From: Saccopteryx bilineata
Lineage: Eukaryota > Chordata > Mammalia > Chiroptera > Emballonuridae
Assembly: GCF_036850765.1 (NCBI RefSeq)
Contig: NC_089492.1
Location: 171,304,296 to 171,368,295, forward strand
Reading direction: 5' to 3'
Length of the DNA: 64,000 nucleotides
The notes beneath the pieces are model-generated. The model saw nothing but the letters and a program-made list of their open reading frames with translations, was not told the DNA's origin and searched no databases. This document shows positions 35,951 through 48,096 of this stretch, in pieces. Numbering within the stretch: the stretch's first letter is position 1; each line of letters begins with the position of its first letter. Made by a program: the position numbers and the translations under genes.

Positions 35951-38900
35951 ATGGCAATAAACAACTACATATCAATAATAACCTTAAATGTAACTGGATT
36001 AAATGACCCAATCAAAAGACATAGGGTAGCTGTGAGGATAAGAAAACAGGTCCCGTACATATGCTGTCTACAAGAGACACACCTTAAAACAAAAGATACA
36101 CATAATGAAGGTAAAAGGATGGAAAAAAAACATTTCATGCAAATGGAAATGAAAAAAAAAGCTGGGGTAGCAATACTTATATGAGACAAATTAGACTTTA
36201 AAACAAAGGATATAGTAAGAGATAATAAAGGCCACTATATAATGATAAAGGGAGTAATCCAACAGGAAGATATAACTATTATAAATATCTATGCACCTAA
36301 TATAGGAGCACCTAAATATATAAAATAGACTTTCATGGATTTAAACGGCAATATCAACAGCAATACTAAAATAGTAAGGGATTTTAATACCCCACAAACA
36401 TCACTAGATAGATCTTCAAGAAAGAAAATTAACAAAGAAACAGCATACTTATTGGACACACTAGATCAACTCAATTTAATAGATGTCTTCAGAACCTTTC
36501 ACCCTAAAGCAGCAGAATATACATACATTTCAAGTGCTCATAGTACATTCTCTAGGATAGACCACATATTAGGGCACACAAGTGGTCTCAACAAATTTAA
36601 GAAGATTGAAATCATATCAAGCACTTTCTCCGATCACAACGGCATGAAACTAGAAATGAACCAAAACAGAAAAGCTCAAAAATTCTCAAACACAAGGAAA
36701 CTAAATAGCAGGTTGTTAAATAATGAATGGATTAAGAATGAGAACAAAGAAGAAATAAAAAAAATCCTAGAAATGAATGTCAATGAGCATACAACAACTC
36801 AAAATTTATGGAACACAGCAAAAGCAGTACTGAGAGGGAAGTTCATAGCACTATAGGCACACTTTAAGAAGCTAGAAAAAGCTCAAATAAACAACCTAAC
36901 CATGCATCTAAAAGAACTAGAAAAAGAACAGCAAGTAAAGCCCAAATGTAGTAGAAGGAAGGAAATAATAAAGATCGGAGCAGAAATAAATGACATAGAG
37001 GCTAAAAAAACAATACAGAGCATCAATGAAACTAGGAGCTGGTTCTTTGAAAAGGTAAACAAGATTGATGAACCTTTAACTAGAATCACCAAGAAAAAGA
37101 GAGAGAGGACTGAAATAAATAAAATTAGAAATGAGAGTGGAGAAATAACAACTGACACAACAGAAATATAAAATATTGTAAGAAAATACTATGAAGAACT
37201 GTATGCCAAAAAACTAGACAACCTAGACGAAATGAACAAATTCCTTGAAATATACAATCTTCCAAAATCAATCTGGAAGAATCAGAAAACCTAAACAGAC
37301 CGATTACACCAAATGAGATTGAAACAGTTATCAAAAAACTCCCAACAAAGAAAAGTCCGGCCCTGGCCGGTTGGCTCAGCGGTAGAGCGTCAGCCTAGCG
37401 TGCGGAGGACCCGGGTTCGATTCCCGGCCAGGGCACACAGGAGAAGCGCCCATTTGCTTCTCCACCCCTCCGCCGCGCTTTCCTCTCTGTCTCTCTCTTC
37501 CCCTCCCGCAGCCAAGGCTCCATTGGAGCAAAGATGGCCCGGGCGCTGGGGATGGCTCTGTGGCCTCTGCCTCAGGCGCTAGAGTGGCTCTGGTCGCAAC
37601 ATGGCGACGCCCAGGATGGGCAGAGCATCGCCCCCTGGTGGGCAGAGCGTCGCCCCTGGGCAGACCAGGTGGATCCCGGTCAGGCGCATGCGGGAGTCTG
37701 TCTGACTGTCTCTCCCTGTTTCCAGCTTCAGAAAAATGAAAGAAAAAAAAAAAAAGAAAAGTCCGGGGCCTGATGGCTTCACAACTGAATTCTACCAAAT
37801 ATTCAAGGAAGAACTAACTCCTATCCTTCTCAAACTATTTCAAAAAATTGAAGAGGAAGGAAGACTTCCAAGCTCCTTTTAGGAGGCAAGCATAATTCTA
37901 ATTCCAAAACCAGGCAAAGACAACACAAAGAAAGAAAATTATAGGCCAATATCTCTGATGAATATAGATGCTAAAATCCTCAACAAAATATTAGCAAACC
38001 GGATCCAACAATATATGGAAAAAATCATACACCATGATCAAGTGGGATTTATTCTGGGGAGGCAAGGCTGGTACAATATTCGTAAATCAATCAATGTGAT
38101 TCATCACATAAACAAGAAGAAGGAGAAAAACCATATGATAATTTCAATAGATGCAGAAAAAGCATTTGATAAAATCCAGCATCCATTCATGATCAAAACT
38201 CTCAGCAAAGTGGGAATACAGGGAACATACCTCAACATGATAAAAGCCATCTATGAGAAACCCACAGCCAACATCATACTCAATGGGAAAAAATTAAAAG
38301 CAATACCCTTAAGATCAGGAACAAGCAGAGGTGGCCCCTTTCACCACTCTTATTTAACATAGTCCTGGAAGTCCTAGCCACAGCAATCAGAAAAGAAGAA
38401 GAAATAAAAGGCATTCAGGTTGGAAAAGAAGAAGTAAAACTATCATTATTTGTAAATGATATGATATTGTATATAGAAAACCCTAAAGTTTCAGTCAAAA
38501 ATCTACTGGACCTGATGAATGAATTCAGCAAAGTGGCAGGATATAAAACCAATACTCAGAAATCAGAGGCATTTTTATATGCCAACAATGAACAGTCAGA
38601 AAGAGAAATTAAGGAAACAATCCCCTTCACTATTATAACCAAGAAAATAAAGTACCTAGGAGTAAACTTAACCAGGGAGAGTAAAGACTTGAACTCGGAA
38701 AATTACAAAGCATTGATAAAATAAATCAAGGAAGATACAAACAAGTGGAAGCATATACTGTGCTCATGATTAGGAAGAATAAACATCTTTAAAATGTCTA
38801 TATTACTCAAAGCAATCTATACATTCAATGCAATACCAATTAAGATACCAATGACATACTTCAAAGATATAGATCACATATTACAAAAACTTATTTCAAA

Positions 38901-40176
38901 CCAAAAAAGAACATGAATAGCCTCAGCAATCTTAAAAAAGAAGAATAAAGTGGGAGGTATCACACTTCCTGATATCAAGTTATATACTACAAGGCCATTG
39001 TATTCAAAACAGCCTGATACTGGCATAAGAACAGGCATATATATCAATGGAACAGAACTGAGAACCCAGAAATAAACCCACAGCTCTATGGACAACTGAT
39101 ATTTGACAAAGGAGGTAAGGAAATGCAATGGAGTAAAGACAGCCTCTTTAACAAATGGTGTTGGGAAAATTTGACAGCTACCTGCAAAAAAATGAAACTA
39201 GATCACCAGCTTACACCACTTACAAAAAAAACCCCAAAATGGATAAAAGACTTAAATGTAGGCTGTGAAACCATAAGCATCTTAGAAGAAAACATAGGCA
39301 GTAAGCTCTCCGACATCTCTCGGAGAAATATATTTCCTGATTTATCTCCACGGGGAAGTGAAATAAAAGACAAGATAAACAAATGGGACTATATCAAACT
39401 AAAAAGCTTTTGCACAGCTAAAGACAATAAGAACAGAATAAAAAGACAAACTACACAATGGGAGAACATATTTGACAATATGTCTGATAAGGGCTTAATA
39501 ACCAAAATTTATAAAGAACTTGTAAATCTCAACACCAGAAAGACAAACAATCCAATCAAAAAATGGGAAAAAGAAATGAATAGACACTTCTCCAAAGAGG
39601 ACATACAGATGGCCAATATTATATGAAAAAATGCTCAACATCACTAATCTTAGAGAAATGCAAATTAAAACCACAATGAGATATCACCTCACACCAGCCA
39701 GAATGGTGCTCATCAACAAAAGAACACAGAATAAGTGCTGGCGAGGATGTTGAGAAAAGGGAACCCTCCTGCGTTGCTGGTGGGAATGCAGACTGGTGCA
39801 GCCACTGTGGAAAACAGTATGGAGATTCCTCAAAAAACTGAAAATCGAACTGCCTTTTGACCCAGCTATCCCACTTTTAGGAATATACCCCAAGAACACC
39901 ATAGAATGGCTTCAAAAGGAGAAATGCATCCTTATGTTTGTGGCAGCATTGTTCAAAATAGCGAAGATCTGCAAACAGCCCAAGTGTCCATCAGAGGAAG
40001 AGTGGATTAAAAAGCTTTGGTACATATATACTATGGAATACTACTCAGCCTTAAGAAATGATGACATCGGATCATTTACAATTACATGGATGGACCTTGA
40101 TAACATTATATGGAGTGAAGTAAGTAAATTAGAAAAAACTAAGAACTGTATGAATCCATACATAGATGGGACATAA
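35951..40176 (+). pseudogene. L1-1 ORF2p pseudogene (endonuclease, RT, Cys-rich)
   Basis: ORF2p nicks target DNA and reverse-transcribes L1 RNA. The APE-type endonuclease domain begins at ATG 35951 with 'ITLNVTGLND' and 'CCLQETHL'; 'FSDHNG' lies near 36,635. Stops include TGA 36182-36184, TAG 36326-36328, a TAG near 36,854 and TAA 37169-37171. A type A SINE splits the gene at 37,361-37,752. The RT region keeps '[15 protein letters not shown]', but the catalytic FADD box is changed to FVND (38449-38460). A TGA at 39624-39626 ends the frame; the C-terminal domain continues in another frame with '[14 protein letters not shown]'. Non-functional. Confidence 0.93.
37361..37752 (+). mobile_element. 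tRNA-derived SINE, type A, nested in L1-1 ORF2
   Basis: A full-length, CpG-rich copy with boxes 'tggctcagcggtagagc' and 'gggttcgattcccg' ends in a poly-A tail. The perfect 14-bp TSD 'aaagaaaagtccgg' is at 37347-37360 and 37753-37766. L1-2 has no insertion here, giving an empty-site comparison. Confidence 0.97.
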
Positions 40177-40204
40177 AAGTGAGACTCAGAGACATGAACA
40201 AGAA

Positions 40205-40290
40205 TGTGATGGCAAAGGGTGTGAGGGGGTGAGGGGAGGGGGAATGGGGCGAGGAAGGAGAGAGCCGGCGGGGGAGGGGAGGGGCACAAA
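40205..40290 (+). repeat. G-rich tract of the L1-1 3' UTR
   Basis: Several runs of three to five G occur within about 80 bases ('gagggggtgaggggaggggg', 'cgggggaggggaggggc'). The pattern is compatible with a G-quadruplex in the L1 RNA; structure is inferred from sequence only. Confidence 0.75.
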
Positions 40291-40454
40291 GAAAACCAGA
40301 TAGAAGGTGACAGAAGACAATTTGACTTTGGGTGAGGGGTATACAGCACAATCAAATGTCAAAATAATCTGGAGATGTTTTCTCTCAACATATGTACTCT
40401 GATTTATCAATGTCACTGCATTAAATTTAATAATAATAAAAATTAAGAAGAGGA

Positions 40455-41185
40455 CAAGTCTACATCCTTTGTAACCAAGTCAATATAAAAAGTGTCTGTT
40501 TATAGCGAGGTGCCATGATAGTCTCTAACAAAAGTGACAGTTTCCAATTACAGCACCTGAAGAAAAAGAGATATGTATGTGATTTAGGTTAAATAGGCCT
40601 TGTTATTTTATAGTCAGTATTTGGGTGTACATGCAGTTCACTAAATTATTTTACCAATTATTTTTATAAAATTCAAAAATCTATATTTTGCCCTGATTCT
40701 ACCAATTTTCCAGAACATTTTTTCTTGTTTTATTTGTATTGCCCTCTGGAGTTGGCTCTCACTAGTTTATCCATCCAAATTTATTGTTATATTTTGTCCT
40801 TGTTTTTTTTATTGATTCAAAGCTACATGCAATTGTTCTTAGGTATAAACTTCTATATTAAGCAATGGGATCCATCTTTCAAAGCCATTTTACAAAGGTC
40901 AGTGCAGTTGAACTCCTGAGTTCTGAAAGCATTTTGTCAGCACAGAGACACTGTCTATCTATTGAAATTAACTGAAATTATGGAAAACATTTCTGTGTTT
41001 GATTGACTCTTATCAAATTTCAATAAACGAATGAGTGACTTGGCTTTCTACTGCAGAGGTGTCTTATTCATTTTATTAGTCAGAAATGTCTAACTCTATA
41101 GAGGTAAATTTTTTTTATTTCAGTACATGCATATCTAACACACATATACATACACAAATGTTCGTAACCTAGGAATTAATTCCAT
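40455..41185. other. Unique DNA, no feature recognised
   Basis: Nothing identified. Confidence 0.45.
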
Positions 41186-41199
41186 AAGAAAAAGTGTGA

Positions 41200-41522
41200 A
41201 CCTGACCAGATGGTGGTGTAGTGGATAGAACATTGGACTGGGACACAGAGGACCCTGGTTCAAAACCACAAGGTCGCCAACTTGAGCGCAGGCTCATCTG
41301 GTTTGAGCAAGGCTCACCAGTTTGAGCCCAAGGTCACTGGTTTGAGCAAGGAGTCACTCGGTCTGCTGGAACCCCCTGGTCAAGGCACATATGAGAAAGC
41401 AATCAATGAACAACTAAGATGCCGCAAAGAAAAATTGATGCTTCTCATCTCTCTTTTTTTCCTGTCTGTCTGTCCCTATCTGTCCTTCTCTCTTTCTCTC
41501 TCTCTCTGTCACACACACAAAA
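41200..41522 (+). mobile_element. tRNA-derived SINE, type C
   Basis: The head 'cctgaccagatggtggtgta' leads into repeated 'gtttgagcaaggctcacc' style units (about 41,280-41,360), then 'cctggtcaaggcacatatga' and a CTGT/TC-rich tail. The perfect TSD 'aagaaaaagtgtga' is at 41186-41199 and 41523-41536. Confidence 0.95.
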
Positions 41523-41536
41523 AAGAAAAAGTGTGA

Positions 41537-41546
41537 GTGCATTTAT

Positions 41547-41583
<37 letters not shown>

Positions 41584-43819
41584 ATCATCTCTCTGTTTCT
41601 AATTTATAGATACTATACAATCATATTATCTATCGAGATATATGTCTAGATAATTACAGATGAGAGAAATAAATTATAGATACAATTTTTTTCTCTGAGC
41701 AAAATACAGTATATGAACTTTTAATAATATAAGAAATACATTTCTAGCCTTTTAAGTTAGCGTGCTCATCTTATTTTACCTGTTGGGACCCCGTACCAGA
41801 TTACTAACATAAAATCTGTCCATCTCAAAGACAATGGTATACAGTTTCCTTCAGAAGAAAAGACGTATTTAAACACTCATCATCTTATTTCTGTGCATCA
41901 CTTTAAATAGATTTGCCATTTGCCAACACTATCTTACTTCCAGTTTTCATACCTTATGGCAATATCCTTGGGATCACAATTTCTCCAAATGGCTTGGGGT
42001 TGGATGAAAAAATAATATCATATTACATCCATTCTGTCACCTATACTTAGAAGCTCTAATAAAGAGCATAATACAATATGAAACATAGCTTCTATGTTAA
42101 CTTTAATTATGATTTGTGTGATTTTTGCAAATAATTCTCAAACTTTTGTTTTTTTCTTAATGTGCCATGTGTCTGAACAAGCTTATAAAACAAGGATCAT
42201 TGGCAATCAGTTAGCTTTTTAAACATGTAGCCTCTAATTATCAGATGCCTCTAATTATCTATGGTGTTAAACTATAGGAATTCAAGCTGTATTACATTCT
42301 GGTAATGTCTTTTCAACACAGTGATTATTAAACCATCTGGTTTTCCTTTACAATTCCAATCTGAAAACAATGGCACTTAATAAGGATACAAGCTTTTAAT
42401 AATTCAGAAATTTGTCTACAAGCATGTGTTAGAATATATGGTTATGAAGAATAAGATTCAAAGACACCCAGTAACCTAATATACATTAAAACATTAATAA
42501 CAGAAATCATACCGTTCCAAAATCAATACAAGTTTTGATGGATATAATAAGCATGTAACCTTATCATAAAAGGGCAGAAAAACAGCTAATGTGTTGGGCT
42601 CTAAATGAGAAGCCAATTAGAGACCTGAAGTCAGTGTGACATTCTTGGGACACACAGAACCACATGAGGCAGTGAGCCATTGCTTCATATTCCTATTTTC
42701 ATATATCCAGAATCTCGCTGAAGAGTATGAACAGATCTCCCAGTCCAGGCATGTCCTAGTAAATAGATTTGCCATTAGTAGATAGCAAAAAACATCTTCT
42801 GTTATAGCACTTACTAGTTTTTATGAAAAACTTCTAATTATTTTAATGTAAGAAACGGTGGTGAGTCCAAATCCATAAATGTTAACAATGAAACTGTGGA
42901 AAGTGAATTATTTTTATACTATTTCTAAGTTGCATAAACCTGCTAATTTAGGAGGATGTGAATGTATTTTCCATGAGTTATAACATCACATTTACTTCAT
43001 CTTCAGAGGAAAAAAATGAAAAATCAGTTAGGAAACAATGATCTTGCCAAACAGAAAGGAGTTGCTGAATCCTGTATCAATTATGGAAGTGCATAAAAAA
43101 GTTCTAGATGATTTTTGACTAGTTTTACCTATTTAGAAAGCATTCTAAAGATGAATTAATATATTATGAAGGGATACGAAGTGCGGTGTGTTAGTCGCCT
43201 TCCCTGTGACTACCTAGATAGTCTCTTTCATTTACCTCCCCTCTTGCAAAATGATGCTTGAGAGCAGGGGTGAGTATAAGGACAGCCACAGAAACTCGGG
43301 ATTAAGCAGAGTTCATCAGGACAGAGCCTCTTGTTGCTTAAGTGGCACAACCTTTCACTATGACCAAGTTTCCAGTAGCCAAGCAGCATTTCCCTGACAT
43401 ATCTGTAATAGAACTGCTCTTTCCTATCATAATCCCTGCTTTATTTACACATTGAGTCTTATGTCTGAACCACCCATGGCCAGAGGACCTAGGATTGATT
43501 TAAACATATTTTTAAATTCTTTGACATTACATCTATAATCCAAATAAATTTATTTGCTTAACTGCTCTTGTATTTCTACATAAAGGCACAAATATTTGAC
43601 AATAAACCAAATTTAGAAGCACCATTAAAAACACTATACATTTGACTCATGAGCAATATGAGTTTGAAATGTGCACTCATACACAATTTTTTCAATAAAT
43701 ATATAGTCATCCCTTTATCCTGAGGGTTTCACATTCCAGATTCAACAACTGCAAACCAAAAATGGTATTTTGCATCTATGTTTGATAATCCATGTATGCA
43801 GAAGAAGTACTTAAGATAT
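41537..43819. other. Unique DNA with a TGTC/TC microsatellite
   Basis: A (TGTC)n-(TC)n run lies at about 41,549-41,583. Near 43,698-43,790 the text 'gtcatccctttatcctgagg' and 'ccagattcaacaactgcaaa' faintly resembles a Tigger-type DNA transposon end, too weak to call. The rest is unrecognised and no gene is seen. Confidence 0.4.
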
Positions 43820-44270
43820 ATGAGTCCCTCCAAAAATGTTCTCTTCCTAATCCATGGGACCTATCAATATGATGGCAAAAAGACTTTGCAGATATGATTA
43901 AATTAAACGTTTTGAGATATCATCACAGAAGTCCTTAAAAGTTAGACGACCTTTCCTGATTATGGTCAGAAGGACACAAGACTATGAAGATTAGTCAAAG
44001 AGATGAAATGTGCTTGGCCTTGAAGTTTGAGAAAGGGAACCACACACCAAGAAACATGGGTGGCCTCTTCCTGGGTGACACAAAAATGTATTTTCTCCTA
44101 GGTCTCCCAGAAAGGAACATAGCTCTAAAGACGCCTTGACTTTCACTCAGTAAGACCAATATCAGATTTCTAACCTATAGAACTATAGATAATACAGTTA
44201 TGTTGTTTTAAGCCACTAAATGGCTGATAATTTGTTAGGGTACCAATGGAACACTAACAGAGTGTCTAAG
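43820..44270 (+). mobile_element. MLT1-type MaLR LTR, sense
   Basis: The order 'ggcaaaaagactttgcagat', 'atgattaaattaaacgtttt', 'aggaacatagctctaaagac', 'gttgttttaagccactaaat' and 'taatttgttagggtacc' is that of an MLT1 LTR from middle to 3' end. Ancient, non-coding. Confidence 0.75.
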
Positions 44271-45347
44271 AGAACTATTTTTAATATGTTATCTGTGAAA
44301 ATTTTCAAGCCCTTCCACCAAGCCATTATATTTGGGGATAAAAATATGTCCTCATCTACCTACCTATCGTTCAGGTAGAGATTGCCCCTTTTAATGTATC
44401 AGTGACATAAAAAAATTAACAACACATTAGCTTCCATTTCAAAGTTGTAGGATTTCTTTCCTTTAAATACTCATCTCATTTACTCCTTTATATGTTTTAG
44501 TCTGCACCAGGGAGGGAAGTATGATTGTCTCGAAAACTAAATCCCTGACACTAACACTCCAATAAAATAAAAACATACATTTCAAATACACATAAAATAT
44601 TTTCTGAGCTAGACCATATACTCGGCCATAATACAATTGTTAATCTATTTTAAAAAAATAGTTGTCACACACACAAATATATGCTTTTTGATCAGATGGA
44701 ATTAAATTAGAAATCAGTAACAGAAGACATACCTAGAAAATCATCTGATATTTAGTAGTTTAATAACTCACTTTAAATAACCCATAAGTTAAAGACAAAA
44801 TCACAGGGTAAGTAAAAAAAAATTTTGAAATGAAATGAAAATAAAAACAAAGCATATCAATATTTGTGGGATAAAGTTAAATCCCATGTTTTAAGAGATA
44901 TTAATATCATCAAGTTTTTCTTAGAGAAAAAAAAAGTCTAAAACTAGTTAGTTATTTCTAGCTTCTTAAGGTAGACCCTTAAATAAACATATTTAACTCA
45001 AAGCAAGCAGAAGAAAGAAAATAACAAAAAATATAAGAAATTAACTAAATAGAAAACTTCTGGTCTAGACTAAACAGACAAATAAAAAATCAATGAAAGA
45101 GCAACTGATTCTTCAAAACCAATGAGACTGATAAAATTCTGGCCAGCAGAACAGAGAAAAAGACAGAAGGCAACAATTACCAATATCAGATATAAAATGA
45201 AAGATATCACTATACAATCTATACACATTAAGAGAAAAATAAAAAAAAATTATAAACTACTTTATGGCCATAAATTTAGTAACTTAGATGAAATTAAAAA
45301 TTCCTTTCAAGAAAACAAACTACCAGATTTAATTCAAGAAGAAATAG

Positions 45348-45720
45348 TTATCCCTGGCTAGTTGTCTCAGTGGTAGAGCATCAGCCTGGTGTGTGGGTGT
45401 CCTGGGTTCAAGTCCCAGTCAGGGCACACAGGAGAAGTGACCATATGGTTCTTCATCCCTCCACCTCCCCCTTTTCTCTCATACTCTCTCTTCCCCTTCT
45501 GTAGCCATGGCTTGATTGGCTTGACCACACTGGCTTGGGGGCTGAGGATGGCTCAGTCTCAAGTGCTAAAAATAGCTAAGTTTGGAGCATGGCCCTAGAT
45601 GGGCAGAACATCAGCTCCAGGCAGAGGTTGCTGGGTGGATTTAAGTCTGGGCTCATTCGGGAGTCTGTCTCTCTATCTTCCCTCTTCTCACTTGGAAAAG
45701 AAGAAAAATAAAAAAAGAAG
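45348..45720 (+). mobile_element. Old type A SINE, first of a second tandem pair
   Basis: A diverged type A copy ('ccctggctagttgtctcagt', B box 'gggttcaagtccc', end 'tctcacttggaaaagaagaa'). The host target 'aagaagaaatag' is at 45336-45347 and recurs at 46147-46158 beyond the second SINE. Confidence 0.9.
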
Positions 45721-45721
45721 A

Positions 45722-46146
45722 AGGCCCTGGCCGGTTGGCTCAGCGGTAGAGCGTCGGCCTGGCGTGCGGGGGACCCGGGTTCGATTCCCGGCCAGGGCAC
45801 TTAGGAGAAGCGCCCATTTGCTTCTCCATCCCCAACCCCCTCCTTCCTCTCTGTCTCTCTCTTCCCCTCCTGCAGCCGAGGCTCCATTGGAGCAAAGATG
45901 GCCCGGGCGCTGGGGATGGCTCCTTGGCCACTGCCCCAGGCGCTAAAGTGGCTCTGGTCCCGGTAGAGCGACACCCCGGAGGGGCAGAGCATCGCCCCCT
46001 GGTGGGCAGAGCATTGCCCCTGGTGGGCGTGCCAGGTGGATCCCGGTCGGGCACATGCGGGAGTCTGTCTGACTGTCTCTCCCCGTTTCCAGCTTCAGAA
46101 AAATACAAAAAATAAATAAATAAATAAATAATTTAAAAAAAAGAAG
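45722..46146 (+). mobile_element. Young type A SINE inserted in the tail of an old one
   Basis: A near-consensus copy with intact head 'ccctggccggttggctcagc' and an (AAAT)n-A tail. It sits in the A-rich end of the older SINE, flanked by 'aaaagaagaag'-like sequence on both sides. CpG preservation contrasts with its neighbour and shows a large age gap. Confidence 0.95.
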
Positions 46147-47153
46147 AAGAAGAAATAGATACACTGAATAGTCCTATTGCTACTAATATAATTCATAATT
46201 AAACAAACAGATACATTCTATAAAAAAAATCCAGGGAAGTTCCAAGATGGCAGCGGAGTAGGCGGATGCACAGACACCCAGCTCTCCACACTAAACTGGA
46301 ATACAAATCAATTTAGGAAAAATCAGCATGAAAAACCAACACTGAACTGCAAGAACAGCTCTCAAAAACCAAGGAGCAAAGAGGAAGCCACAATAATCCT
46401 GGTAAGGAGTGCCTGAATCTCCTTTGCTTACAGGAACGGAAGGGGGGGAGGGGGAGGCTGAGAACCCAGAGAGGATTTCACAGAGGAAAAAGAGCAGAAA
46501 CTACTGCTCACAGCCACTTACCTGGCGACCAGGGAGCAAGGTGGGTTGAAAAGACCAGCTTATCTCCCAAGTGGAAAGGACAGGGAGAGGGACAGACTGG
46601 GAGAAGCTAAGGTATGCAAGAAACGGAATAAAAAAAGCTGACTCATTCATGCTGGAGGCGGCCATAGCTGGGGGAGGGACTGAACCTTTCACAAAACAGA
46701 GCTGAAGTGCTTCCGGATCAGAGATCTCCGGACATCTATCCAGCTCCAATCAGCGCAACAAGACACAGCTGAAAACAAGAAGTGGGGAGGAGGGGCAGTA
46801 ACTCAGGTCTCCATGGAGATCTGAGATACACCTCCCCCTACTGAAGCTGAGAAAAAACCCTGCCCCCAGTGAGATTAGTTGGTGGAAGAGACCTTCAGCT
46901 TCTCAGGTTACACCCACAGCATTCCTGGTTACAGTTTCAAGGAAGCCCCCTGCTGAGATCAGTTAACAAGACTATCACCTGTTAAGAAAACAAACAAATC
47001 AAGACTTCAAAGCTGCCCAAAACCGAAAGTGGATTACAGATAACAGCTGATACCAATCCAAGAAGACCTAGAAATAACACAACTAAAAACTGGAGGCAGA
47101 CAACACCAAGCCTAGACTCAACCAACTCTACAAATAAAAAAATAAAAAAGAGG

Positions 47154-48037
47154 ATGAGAAGACAAAGGAGTGCAATCCAAATGAAACACCTTCGAGAGAT
47201 GAACTGAGTGATATGGAAATAATCAAACTTCCAGATGCGGAGGTCAAAATAATGATTGTAAGGATGCTTAGGGATCTTAGAACAACAATGGAGGGGCAGT
47301 TTGAAAACCTAAATAAAGAAATAGCAAGTATAAAAAAGAATCAATTGGAGACGACAAATACAATATCAGAAATAAAGACCACAATGGAAGGAATTAAAAA
47401 CAGGATAGATAGAGCAGAGGACCGAATCAGCGAGTTAGAGGACAACTGGAATGAAGGCATGAAAGCAGAGAAGAAAAGAGAAAAAAGACTCAAAAAGTCT
47501 GAGGAAACACTTAGAGAGCTCGGTGACAACATGAGGAGAAATAACATCCGCATCATAGGGGTTCCTGAAGAAGAAGAAAAAGAACAAGGGATAGAGACTT
47601 TGTTCAATCATATCATAGCTGAAAACTTCCCTAAATTAATGCAAGAGAAACTTTCACAAATCCAAGAAGCACAGAGGACTCCATTAAAGAGAAACCCAAA
47701 GAAACCTACACCAAGACACATCATAATTAAAATACCAAAGCTAAGCAATAAAGAGAAAATATTAAAAGCTGCAAGAGAAAAAAAAGTTATCACCTACAAA
47801 GAAGCCCCCATAAGGATGACATCTGACTTCTCAACAGAAACACTTGAGGCCAGAAGAGAATGGCAAGAAATATTCAAAGTAATGCAGAACAAGAACCTAC
47901 AACCAAGACTACTTTATCCAGCAATGCTATCGTTTAAAATTGAAGGAGAAATAAAAAGCTTCCCAGACAAAAAACAACTCAAGGAATTCATTACAACCAA
48001 ACCAATGCTTCAGGAAATGTTAAGGGGCCTGTTGTAA
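47154..48037 (+). pseudogene. L1-2 ORF1p, one 2-bp frameshift near the start
   Basis: Translation would start at ATG 47154 ('MRRQRSAIQMK'), but L1-2 reads 'atgaaacaccttcgagagat' where L1-1 reads 'atgaaaccttcaggagat'. This two-base gain leads to a TGA within a few codons. From Met 47213 the frame is open for 274 codons: coiled coil at about residues 15-105, then 'VPEEEEKEQGIETLFNH', 'PTPRHIIIKIPKLSNKEK', 'KVITYKEAPIRMTSDFS' and the end 'PMLQEMLRGLL'. Restart at 47213 would remove only about 20 N-terminal residues; whether it is used is unknown. Gap to ORF2 is about 60 bases. Confidence 0.93.
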
Positions 48038-48096
48038 CCAGATCAAAGTGGAAAAAGAATATAACAAAAAAAAGGAATACACCTTTAAAGAATAAA

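Larger units (their letters stand above)
33927..40438 (+). mobile_element. L1-1: full-length L1 with two nested SINEs, inactive
   Basis: The 5' end 'aaaatggcagtggagtaggc' matches the start of L1-2 at 46.2 kb. It is followed by about 1.1 kb of 5' UTR, ORF1, ORF2, a G-rich 3' UTR and an A-rich end. The flanks 'aaaatcaggaagagga' (33911-33926) and 'aaaattaagaagagga' (40439-40454) agree at 14 of 16 positions, an eroded TSD. Without the two SINEs the length is about 5.9 kb. Many stops and indels show it is older than L1-2. Confidence 0.95.
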
